Of a stretch of 64,000 nt of DNA, positions 52,450 through 62,629 are shown one piece after another. This DNA comes from Persicaria tinctoria (taxonomy: Eukaryota > Streptophyta > Magnoliopsida > Caryophyllales > Polygonaceae). Each line of letters starts with the position of its first letter. Position 1 is the first letter of the stretch. Location: contig JBANSL010000019.1 of the NCBI GenBank assembly GCA_037127255.1, forward strand, positions 11,989,001-12,053,000, given 5' to 3'. The notes under the pieces were generated by a model, which searched no databases, was not told the DNA's origin, and saw only the letters and a list, made by a program, of their open reading frames with translations. The translations under genes and the position numbers were made by a program.

Positions 52450-54387
52450 TCTATATCTAATATAATACTAAAACAGATGTTAAAAGATGCCACATGGCGG
52501 CACATTCTTAAACCAGACTTACGTGGCAAGTTTTCCTTTAATGTGGCCCCACCTAAATAATTAATTCAATTTACTCAATTATTAATTAAAATAAATCTCA
52601 TATTTTTTTTTGAATTAAAGTTATTTAAATTTTTTTAAATACCAAATAATTATTTTTCTATGATAACTTTAATTTATTTTTCTCATTTATTTTGAATTAA
52701 AACTCAATATATTTTTTAGTTACCACATTTCACCCAAAAATTAGTTTTTTATTTATTTAGTAATTCATTCAAAATGATTGAAATATCTAATCTAATATAT
52801 AATATCTAATATCTAATATAATACTAAAACACATGTTGGAAATGCCACATGAGTCATGACGGATTCTCCTTCAATCATCCTATGTGGCATGATATACTTA
52901 AAGATGGGTCCACACTTGATTTAAAAAATATTTTCTCAAATTAAACTTTTATTTATCAAACTAAATTCATCCAATATTTATAGCTATTATTTATTTCTCG
53001 AATCCCTCAAAATGAGGGATTTTATCTCTTTACTAACCAAAATATTTCAATATCTAATACAATTACACACTTGATAATTCAGATTGTAGAGAAGTGATTA
53101 TAGTAACAAATGAGATTTAATAAGATTTTCCAATCTGACCCAATAAAATTTTGTGATTTTTTTAAAAAAATTCTGATGTTTACCACTTTTTATTTAAAAG
53201 ATTGCATATTTATCTAATTAATTGCGAACTTAATTTTCTAATTACTCTCGAGCATCTAAAACAAAAAAAAATTGTTTAACCTACCATACAATTTACGTTG
53301 ACATAAATTTAACATTTTCTCATTAACCCAAATAAAAAAAGAATAATTTTTTAAAACAAAATTAAAGCTCGACCATCTTCATAACAAACATGAAATAATT
53401 AGAATGAATATTTTTAATTGTGTCATCTATTTCACTTATCATACAATCTACTCTACTCTAGCTCATATTTTCCATTTTTGTTCTCTATACCCAAATCAAA
53501 CAACATTATTTTTTAATCCGCTTTTTTCCAACAAATTAAGGCTACCTTCATAACAAACCTGAAATTAATGATTAAACATATTTTTTTTTATTATGGATTG
53601 ATTTAAAATAAAATGATTTGTTTTAAAATTTTAATTATTATTTAACTAGTTGATTTTTTAATTATATACGGAGTATTATTTAATGATTTTAATTATGATT
53701 TGATTTTAACAAATATTTGCAATAAAGATGATGACATTGATGAGTACAAATGTAAACGATGGTCGATTCCATAGTTAAATTATTCAAATATTTGTACATA
53801 TATTTTTTCAATTATATGTACAACTATTAGTCAAACATTATAATGAAAATGGTACCATTACTTTTTTAGTATTCTATATATGTTATAATTAATAGAATAT
53901 GAAAGACGGATGATATTTCAATTATGTACTTGGATTTGAAAAAGATATATGCTCAATGTTAAAAATAATATGCTTAGTTGATTACATGAGTTAATTTTTT
54001 TTAAAGTTGTAAAATATATGGGATATCAAACATTTCTTTTTGAAAAATAGGATTAAGTTTATAAAAATGAGAATGTGAAATAAATGACCAGATCGAATAC
54101 AATATATGAAAGTTTCGAAAAAATATTATGAATAAGTTTTTTTAATAAATTATGTTATAAAATTTGGATAATTTTTTAAAAATTAAATATTTTTCTATGT
54201 ATATTATATTATATTTTGAAATTTAGGTTGAGATAACTTAAAATTATTTATCTTTTACTATATAATTCATACTTATATTTTAATTAAATAATTAATAGTT
54301 CAAATTTTGTATTATATGTAGCACGCACTACATGTAATGAAACCAATTTTATATCAATACTCGCACAAGGTGTGGATACCAAACTAG
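52450..54387 (+). mobile_element. Helitron-like element with two 5' ends
   Basis: The 5' end TCTATATCTAATATAATAC follows A at 52449. A related 5' end TCTAATATAATACTAAAAC starts at 52812, so a second end is nested or tandem. The 3' end has the hairpin CGCAC-AAG-GTGTG (about 54362-54374) followed by CTAG at 54384-54387, as in Helitrons. No Rep/helicase is present, so it is non-autonomous. The AT-rich interior has no coding. Confidence 0.6.
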
Positions 54388-55207
54388 CTTCTTAAGAAAA
54401 TACATGATAGTCATACGTTAAAAACGTCACATCGTGACCAAAGACTCGCACAAGGTGTGGATACATATAATTTCATTGGTATATAATTACTGGTGGGTCT
54501 CTCTTTATTTTGATAAATCTAATTTTATTAATTAACATATATAATCCAACTTTAGATTTTCATATTTTTTACTTTAATTTATATATTTAACTACTTTTAA
54601 AAAAAATACTTAATTATTTGAAATGTTGAACGGTAAACAAAAAGCTTACCTTAATAATTTTAGATGGTTTATTAGGGTTAAATCTTACACAAATCACTTT
54701 TGCTAATTTTAAATTTTTTTACCATTTTAAAATTAGTAATCAATCAAATATCAAATTGAGACTAATGAATAATACAAGTATGATACTCCGTACCCACACC
54801 TTAAATAACTCATAATTAATATATTGACGTTAAAATGATACAATTATTGGAATAATTGTGAAAGTTTTACTTGAATAAACTTGGTCTCTTTAGGCTTCTT
54901 TTATAATCCCAAATATATTGACGTTAAAATGATACAGCAAATATTTAGAAAACTATATACAATATACATGCTTTTATAGCTTAAGTTAAAGTATAGTTGT
55001 GTAACAACTATATGGGCAGAGTTAAAAAAAATTATAACCGCTACAAACAATTGAATGATTTACTTTTTAACAGTCATTAATTTTATTTTAGCTTTTCTAG
55101 GGTTCACTATTTTCTATTAGGGTAACAGATAAGTTGTATATCTAGATTACCTTAATAGAGCAAGATTAGCTCTATATAGTTTTTTTTGGTATAAATTAAA
55201 CGTCTTC
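54388..55207. other. AT-rich spacer or Helitron interior
   Basis: The string ACTCGCACAAGGTGTGGATAC recurs at about 54446, a second copy of the Helitron 3' hairpin region. ATATTGACGTTAAAATGATAC occurs at about 54819 and 54913. No gene. Confidence 0.4.
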
Positions 55208-55221
55208 CGTATACCAATACG

Positions 55222-55286
55222 TTTTTTTTTTGGTTTAGGCAATGATTCGGGAGGGATGACCTACCCGATAGCATCCTATCCGGTTT
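55222..55286 (-). mobile_element. 65-bp LINE 3' stub
   Basis: It is flanked by a 14-bp duplication CGTATACCAATACG / CGTATACCAATATG (55208-55221 and 55287-55300). A T run on the left marks the poly(A) tail of a minus-strand insert. Its body contains the inverse of GGATGCTATCGGG and CCCGAAT, as in the LINE stub at 36395-36517. Confidence 0.75.
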
Positions 55287-55339
55287 CGTATACCAATATG
55301 TATTCATTGTTGACATGAGTACATCTGAAATAGTAAGCT

Positions 55340-55367
55340 CGTGTCTTAGGCACGGGTACTGTACTAG
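55340..55367 (+). mobile_element. Helitron 3' terminus
   Basis: The hairpin CGTGTC-TTA-GGCACG (about 55340-55354) is followed after nine bases by CTAG (55364-55367) and then T. This is the canonical Helitron 3' end. It directly abuts a copy of a different Helitron-like 5' end that lacks its first bases. Confidence 0.8.
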
Positions 55368-56985
55368 TATTACTTAAAACCAAAGCCTTTTGGCCACGTG
55401 TCGCATCCTCACGCGAAGTTATTTAAGGCAATTCCTTTTTATTTAGCAATCTATATCTATATATTACTTAAAACCAAAGCCTTTTGGCCACGTATCACAT
55501 CCTCGCGCGAAGTTATTTAAGACAATTCCTTTTTATTTAGCAATCTATCTATCTATATATTACTTAAAACCAAAGCCTTTTGGCCACGTGTCGCATCCTC
55601 GCGCGAAGTTATTTAAGGCAATTCCTTTTTATTTAGCAATCTATATCTATATATTACTTAAAACCAAAGCCTTTTGGCCACGTGTCGCATCCTCGCACGA
55701 AGTTATTTAAGACAATTCCTTTTTATTTAGCAATTGGGGTTAATTCAAAACTTTTTTTAAAAAAATAATGTTAATATTAACTATACAATATTATTTTATT
55801 CCATATTAATTACACATTATTATTTCCATTTATTTTTTAAACAATACGATGAATTCAAAAGCATTTTTTTATATAAAAAAAATTATAGTTCCAAATATAT
55901 GATTTTTCTATTTTAGGCAATTCCTTTTTATCTAAACATCTATCTATATATTACTTAAAACCAAAGCCTTTTGGCCACGTGTCGCATCCTCGTGCGAAGT
56001 TATTTAAGACAATTCCTTTTTATTTAGCAATCTATATATTACTTAAAACCAAAGCCTTTTGGCCACGTGTCGCATCCTCGTGCGAAGTTATTTAAGACAA
56101 TTCCTTTTTATTTAGCAATTGGGGTTAATTCAAAACTTTTTTTAAAAAAATAATGTTAATATTAACTATACAATATTATTTTATTCCATATTAATTACAC
56201 ATTATTATTTCCATTTATTTTTTAAACAATACGATGAATTCAAAAGCATTTTTTTATATAAAAAAAATTATAGTTCCAAATATATGATTTTTCTATTTTA
56301 GGCAATTCCTTTTTATCTAACCAATGGGATTAATTCAAAACATTTTTTAAAAAACAAAGGTAATATTAACTATACATTGTTTTCATTCTACATTACTCAC
56401 ACAATATCATTTCTATTTAGTTTTTAAAACAATTGGATGAATTCAAAAGCATTTTTTTTTATAAAAATAATAAAATATAGTTCCAAATATATGATTTTTT
56501 GGAGCAGCTAATCTAAATATAATGAAAACTATTGTTGTTCTTATAATAAACTTAAATTTTGGATTTTCACCCAACCAACCTAATATAAACTACATAAAAC
56601 CTTAAATGATAAAAAATTTAAACATTTTTTTTTAATGATTTCCTCCCAGTCTATATATATAATGAGAAATATTTTTGCTCAGATGTGATAATCTATCTAT
56701 ATATTACTTAAAACCAAAGCCTTTGGCCACGTGTCGCATCCTCGCGCGAAGTTATTTAAGGCAATTCCTTTTTATTTAGCAATCTATATCTATATATTAC
56801 TTAAAACCAAAGCCTTTGGCCACGTGTCGCATCCTCGCGCGAAGTTATTTAAGGCAATTCCTTTTTATTTAGCAATTGTGATTAATTCAAAACTTTAAAA
56901 AAAAAAATAATGTTAATATTAACTATACAATATTATTTTATTCCATATTAATTACGCATTATTATTTCCATTTATTTTTTAAACA

Positions 56986-57048
<63 letters not shown>

Positions 57049-58092
57049 CTTAAAACCAAAGCCTTTGGCCACGTGTCGCATCCTCGCGCGAATTTATTTA
57101 AGGCAATTCCTTTTAATTTAGCAATTGTGATTAATTCAAAACTTTTAAAAAAAAATAATGTTAATATTAACTATACAATATTATTTTATTCCATATTAAT
57201 TACGCATTATTATTTCCATTTATTTTTTAAACATCTATCTATCTACCTATATATATATTACTTAAAACCAAAGCATTTTGGCCACGTGTCGCATCCTCGC
57301 GCGAAGTTATTTAAGACAATTCCTTTTTATTTAGCAATCTATCTATATATTACTTAAAACCAAAGCCTTTTGGCCACGTGTCGCATCCTCGCGCGAAGTT
57401 ATTTAAGACAATTCCTTTTTATTTAGCAATCTATATATTACTTAAAACCGAAGCCTTTTGGTCACGTGTCGCATCCTCGCGCGAAGTTATTTAAGACAAT
57501 TCCTTTTTATTTAGCAATTGGGGTTAATTCAAAACTTTTAAAAAAAAATAATGTTAATATTAACTATACAATATTATTTTATTCCATATTAATTACACAT
57601 TATTATTTTCATTTATTTTTTAAACAATACGATGAATTCAAAAGCATTTTTTTATATAAAAAAAATTATAGTTCCAAATATATGATTTTTCTATTTTAGG
57701 CAATTCCTTTTTATCTAACCAATGGGATTAATTCAAAACATTTTTTAAAAAACAAAGGTAATATTAACTATACATTGTTTTCATTCTACATTAATCACAC
57801 AATATCATTTCTATTTAGTTTTTAAAACAATTGGATGAATTCAAAAGCATTTTTTTTTATAAAAATAATAAAATATAGTTCCAAATATATGATTTTTTGG
57901 AGCAGCTAATCTAAATATAATGAAAACTATTGTTGTTCTTATAATAAACTTAAATTTTGGATTTTCACCCAACCAACCTAATATAAACTACATAAAACCT
58001 TAAATGATAAAAAATTTAAACATTTTTTTTAATGATTTCCTCCCAGTCTATATATATAATGAGAAATATTTTTGCTTAGATGTGATAATCAC

Positions 58093-58096
<4 letters not shown>
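55368..58096 (+). repeat. Array of twelve Helitron-like 5' termini with partial bodies
   Basis: A unit of about 92 bp beginning (TCTATATA)TTACTTAAAACC, continuing CCACGTGTCGCATCCTCG, GAAGTTATTTAAG and ending TTTTTATTTAGCAA occurs twelve times. Starts are near 55368, 55463, 55560, 55653, 55950, 56039, 56702, 56797, 57047, 57259, 57351 and 57435. In most cases one unit runs straight into the next. Five units continue into a longer AT-rich body. Two of these bodies (about 56113-56690 and 57513-58090) are nearly identical over about 575 bp. No Helitron 3' end separates the units. Confidence 0.85.
56985..57047. repeat. AT dinucleotide microsatellite
   Basis: About 60 bp of uninterrupted TA repeat, directly before the ninth unit of the Helitron-end array. 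Confidence 0.9.

Positions 58097-58159
<63 letters not shown>
58097..58159. repeat. AT dinucleotide microsatellite
   Basis: About 60 bp of TA repeat at the right border of the Helitron-end array, just before the copia LTR. Confidence 0.9.
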
Positions 58160-58162
<3 letters not shown>

Positions 58163-58171
58163 CTTAAATTT

Positions 58172-60317
58172 TGTATAGTGGGCTAAAAGCCCATTAAGAT
58201 CCAATACCTTTGTAATATATATATATATATATATATTATATCAATGAATGGAAACCCTTAAGGGAGGACTTTACATCAATTCTATCATTCTACATGGTAT
58301 CACAACCTTTTCTTCCTCACGGAACCCTAATTTGATCCTTCTACCCCACCCCTCTTCTTCCGCCGCCGGCATCGTCCCCTCGCCTCATCGGCCTCGCCGC
58401 CCTCCTCCTCCCTGTCCTGCCTTGCCGCCGCTCCAATTGGAATTCCACGGTCAACCTCTCTCTCGCCTCTTGCTAATTAGTTAACAAATTAGCCCTTGCT
58501 AATTACTCTTTGTTATTTGATTGCACCAATCACCGCGGCCACCATCCCCCACAACCTCTCTCTCACCTTTTTTTTTTTCCAAAAAAAAAAAAACTTACCA
58601 TGGCCTTCTCCGATCACCAACGACCTCTCGTCGGGATCATCACCCCTCTAAAGTCTCTGCACCAACATCACGCCTTCTCCTCTATGCAGCCGACATCTTC
58701 AGACTCTTCTTGGTACATGGACACTGGTGCCACCTCCCACATGACGAACTCCTCAGGTAACCTCTCATCTATTTCTTGTAAGGGCCCTGCCCACTCTATT
58801 ATCGTCGGAAATGGTGACCGTCTTGCCACTTCGGGGATTGGCCACGCCACATTACAGACCCCAACCCACCCACTACACCTCAACAATGTTCTTATTGCCC
58901 CAAAGATTGTCAAAAACCTTATCTCTGTCCGTCGGTTCACTACTGACAACAACGTTTCCCTTACGTTTGATTCCTATGGTTTCTCTGTGAACGATCTTAC
59001 TACGGGGGTTACTCGCATGAGATGTAACAGCACCGGGGAGCTCTACCCTGTCACACCACCACCCGTGTCCAGTGAGTCGTGCCCGGTCGCCCTCTCGGCA
59101 TCGTCGTCCAGCCTGTGGCATGCACGCTTGGGCCATCCCAGTGCTGCCGTTCTAGATGTCCTCCGTTCTCAGAGCCTTGTCACCTGTCCTAAAGACTCAC
59201 GCTCTGGTTTATGCTCTTCCTGCCAACTAGGCAAAGATGCCAGACTGCCGTTTCAACGGTCTTTGACCTCTACCCTTGCTCCCTTTGATATCATTCACAG
59301 CGACATTTGGACCTCTCCCATGCCTAGCAAGGAGGGTCACAAGTACTACCTCTTGTTTCTTGATGATTACACTCATTACTTATGGGTCTTCCTATTGCAT
59401 TTCAAGTCCCAAGTGTTTCCTGTCTTTGCCAGATTCCATACCTACATCAAAACACAGTTTCACATGTCCATCAAATGTTTCCAATGTGACAATAGCCGTG
59501 AATTTGACAACAAAGACTTTCACTCCTTATTTGCCGCAAATGGGATCTCCTATCGCTTGTCTTGCCCCTATACTTCTCAGCAGAATGGCAAGGCAAAAAG
59601 AATCATCAGAACCATTACCAACATGATGCGCTCTCTCCTCTTCCACGCATCTATTCCCCTTCCCTATTGGCCTCACGCCTTATCCACCACATGTTATCTC
59701 CTAAACATTCTCCCTTCCACTACCCTACACCATCGCTCGCCAGCTCAGACACTTTATTACGCCGAGCCTAGGTATGATCACCTTCGCACCTTCGGGTGCT
59801 TGTGTTTCCCAAACCAGTCCTCCACAGCCCCGCACAAGCTTCACCCGCGCTCCACTCCATGTGTCTTCCTAGGCTATCCGTCTGATCATCGCGGTTACAT
59901 GTGCCTCGATATCAAGACCCACAAGATCATTCTCTCACGTTATGTCACCTTTGATGAGTCGCGATTTCCCTTTGCATCTCACACACCCCATGTGTCTCCG
60001 TCAGAGTCTGAGTCACCATTCCCTCACTTCCTTTTTCCCCAGAGCTCTCCCGGTGCTCCTGCTTCTCCCCCAACACCACCACCACCACCACCCCCCACCA
60101 CCAGACCACACACCCGCAACGGTGTCTTCCGACCCCGTCAGATCGTCTCCATGACCACCGCCCATCACCCCGCTATCCACTAGATTACATAGGTCTTAAT
60201 AATGTATAGTGGGCTAAAAGCCCATTAAGGCTCAATACCTTTGTAACCTATATATATGTTATATCAATGAATGAAAACCCTCAAGGGAGGACTTTACATC
60301 AATTCTATCATTCTACA
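58172..60317 (+). mobile_element. Copia derivative with very small LTRs, protease-integrase only
   Basis: LTRs are 58172-58294 (123 bp) and 60203-60317 (115 bp), both TGTATAGTGGGC...CATTCTACA. TGGTATCA at 58295 is the start of a tRNA-Met primer site. The interior holds a leader, one open frame with protease and integrase, and then only 19 bp before the 3' LTR. Gag, reverse transcriptase and RNase H are absent. The 5-bp flanks (AATTT left, CAGAG right) do not match, so the two LTRs may come from different insertions. Confidence 0.88.
58600..60183 (+). CDS. Copia protease-integrase open frame
   Basis: It is open from the ATG at 58600 (MAFSDHQRPLVG) to a stop at 60181-60183, 527 residues. Domains in order are the aspartic protease motif SSWYMDTGATSHMT (about residues 37-50), VGNGDRLATSGIG, the GAG-pre-integrase motif LWHARLGHPS with CSSCQLGKD, and the integrase core. 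The core shows HSDIWTSP (first Asp), CDNSREFDN (second Asp, with Ser for the usual Gly) and QQNGKAKRIIRT, where the catalytic Glu is replaced by Lys. The integrase C-terminal LRTFGCLCFP and FLGYPSDHRGYMCLD blocks follow, then a Pro-rich tail ending in RPRQIVSMTTAHHPAIH. No gag or reverse transcriptase is present. The frame is long and open, but the Glu-to-Lys change should abolish integrase activity. Confidence 0.9.
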   Translation: MAFSDHQRPLVGIITPLKSLHQHHAFSSMQPTSSDSSWYMDTGATSHMTNSSGNLSSISCKGPAHSIIVGNGDRLATSGIGHATLQTPTHPLHLNNVLIAPKIVKNLISVRRFTTDNNVSLTFDSYGFSVNDLTTGVTRMRCNSTGELYPVTPPPVSSESCPVALSASSSSLWHARLGHPSAAVLDVLRSQSLVTCPKDSRSGLCSSCQLGKDARLPFQRSLTSTLAPFDIIHSDIWTSPMPSKEGHKYYLLFLDDYTHYLWVFLLHFKSQVFPVFARFHTYIKTQFHMSIKCFQCDNSREFDNKDFHSLFAANGISYRLSCPYTSQQNGKAKRIIRTITNMMRSLLFHASIPLPYWPHALSTTCYLLNILPSTTLHHRSPAQTLYYAEPRYDHLRTFGCLCFPNQSSTAPHKLHPRSTPCVFLGYPSDHRGYMCLDIKTHKIILSRYVTFDESRFPFASHTPHVSPSESESPFPHFLFPQSSPGAPASPPTPPPPPPPTTRPHTRNGVFRPRQIVSMTTAHHPAIH

Positions 60318-60504
60318 CAGAGCATTTTCATTTCTTTTGTAAGTTTCTTTTTGTCCATTGTAATGAAGTGGAAGGTTTTTTCTAATTGCACTTGCCAACA
60401 GGTTAAAATTAAGAATCAACTAGTGATAACATGGTTTTTATCTATTAGCGGGATGGTTTAAACAGAATTGCACATGTGTCATTTCATTTTTACCCATCTA
60501 TATC
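60318..60504. other. Spacer between copia LTR and LINE fragment
   Basis: AT-rich; no feature recognised. Confidence 0.4.
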
Positions 60505-61695
60505 TTTTTTTTTTGTGGGTAAACCGGGAGACAGACTCCCCTTCCTCACAAGAGGAAGAACAATAAATTAAGAGAAAGCAGAGAGTTACAGCAAACAGAG
60601 GCGGGGCTTAGAAACCCCTCTTGCATCGTTTAAAAGAGGACCTGTGGAAACTAAAGGAGACTCCAGTAAAATATGGCAGCCAATAGGTAGAGAAAACGGC
60701 AAACTCGTGACTGCATCAGCCCCGATTTAGCCTCGCGAAAGATGTGACGAAACTGGATGGACCAATTTCTACTAAGGAAGCCATGGTAGGGAGCCACCAG
60801 GTTGTAGAGGGGGTGAGAGTTCTTGATCTTCTTCGTGAATAAGTTAACTACGACCTTGGAATCAGTCTCGATAAGCACCTTTCTATACCCCAGGTCCCAA
60901 GCTAACTCCAGACCTTTCACCACTCCCCAGGCATCCGCCATGGGTACCCTTCCCCAGGCTGCCGCCTCGTAGTCTTTCACCAACTTGATGCAAGAGCTCT
61001 TCGTCACCAGGGACCTTTCCACTCCTTGGAAAAATGCCTCGTTCCTTTTGATCCAAAGCTTCCACATAGCAAATGCGAAGAAAGCACTCCATTCGCTCCC
61101 ATCCTCGAGCCGCTCCTTGGACAAGATGTTGTCTTTAATCCAAGTTGCAAAGGGCTCCTCCAGGAATCCAGCCCGCTCCTATCACTAGCCACCTGCATCC
61201 AAAAACCATCAGCACAGTACCACAATCCCGGAATAGATATTCAAGAGACTCGTCAGCTCTTTTACAAATAGGACAAAGAGACGAGTTACCAAATCCCTGA
61301 CTTATCCTCTCCGTGTTTGTAAGTAAACCACCCTTGCTCGCGAGCCAGATGAATACACGCACCCGCTCATTGATGCTGAGGGCCCAAACAGATTTAAAGA
61401 AATCAGTATCAAGACCTTTCCAATCCTTCCATTGGCAAGTCAAGTTGTATCTTGATTGAACAGTATAATCTCCATCAGAAGAGTGTAACCAGCTTGGCAG
61501 GTCTTCCCCATCGCAAATATCTCCCATTTCCAACCCTTGTCGATCAACCAACACTCCACCACCGTTGTGGGGGGGCACATCTTCTATAGCACACGACGCA
61601 AGTTCACCTAGAGGCTCATCCATGATCCACCTATCTTTCCAAAAATTGATACTCTCTCCGTTTCTGAGATTCCATCTTAGACCCGGACTGATCAC
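60505..61695 (-). pseudogene. 5'-truncated LINE, zf-RVT and RNase H remnant
   Basis: The T run at 60505-60514 is the poly(A) tail of a minus-strand LINE. From about 61695 downward come WNLRNGESINFWKDRWI, GDYTVQSRYNLTCQW, FIWLASKGGLLTN, a zinc-binding block (CPICKRADESLEYLFRDC), then in another frame FAMWKLWIKRNEAFF. Part of an RNase H domain follows (VVKGLELAWDLGYRKVLIETDS, HIFREAKS). The usual first RNase H strand with NxDG is missing, and frame changes lie near 61130. It differs from the LINE fragment in the Mutator-like element. Confidence 0.85.
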
Positions 61696-61763
61696 TGATA
61701 GATTAAATAGGTCTCCTCATGTATAGTGGGCTAAAAGCCCGTTAAGACCCAATACCTTTGTAA

Positions 61764-61855
<92 letters not shown>
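61764..61855. repeat. Expanded TA microsatellite inside a copia LTR
   Basis: About 90 bp of TA repeat, against about 20 bp in the LTR at 58172-58294 and about 10 bp in the LTR at 60203-60317. Confidence 0.9.
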
Positions 61856-61858
<3 letters not shown>

Positions 61859-62629
61859 CAATGAATGAAAACCCTCAAGGAGGACTTTACATCAATTCTA
61901 TTATTCTACATGGTATCACAGCCTTTTTCTTCCTAACGGAACCCTAATTTGATCCTCCCGCCCCACCCCTCCTCTTCCGCCGCCGGCGTCGTCCCCTCGC
62001 CGCCGATCTCTCTCTCCCCTCACATCACTCAGCCCCACCGTCCTCCTCTCTCGAATCATCCCGTGAAGCCAAGCACTGAGCGGCCGTCCTGCCTCCCTCT
62101 CCAATCGTTTCCCAACTACCGCCAGGCTACCGCACTCGCCTCGACCGCTGTAGTCATAACCCCACGCCGGAACCACACCAGCCTCCGATCTGCCGCCCCT
62201 GTTGTCGCCGGCCCCATCTGCTCGAGCATTGCCGATCGACGCCTGTCGAGGAGCCATCGCCCCTGTTCTTCGCTGTACGTAATCAAGGAGGAAGAAAGCA
62301 GAGAGCTTTCAATCCTTTTTGTTAAAATTATAGAAACTTCCCTATTATTTAGTCTATTCTCGTTTTTGGCCCTGACATAGTTATTTATTAAGCTGTGTGG
62401 CCAATCTTTCTAAATTATTCTGTTCTTACCCTAATTTCAAGTTAGTTTTGTCCTTTCTCAAAAAAAAAAAAAAAAAAGAAGAAAGATGCACTGATACTCT
62501 GGATATCCCACCCATCGATATGCCGGTCCTCAAACCTCTTTGACATCGCCTAACCCAGGCTATGTTCCGCCAGCTCTGCATCACGCCCTCTCCTCTACGC
62601 AGCCGACATCTTCAGACTCTTCTTGGTAC

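Noticed and set aside
55368..57500. CRISPR-like regular repeats
   Set aside because: The units are adjacent or separated by repeated bodies, not by unique spacers of constant length, and the DNA is plant nuclear with Helitron-type ends.
58668..59136. Minus-strand frames opposite the copia protease
   Set aside because: Shadows of a well-supported plus-strand coding frame.
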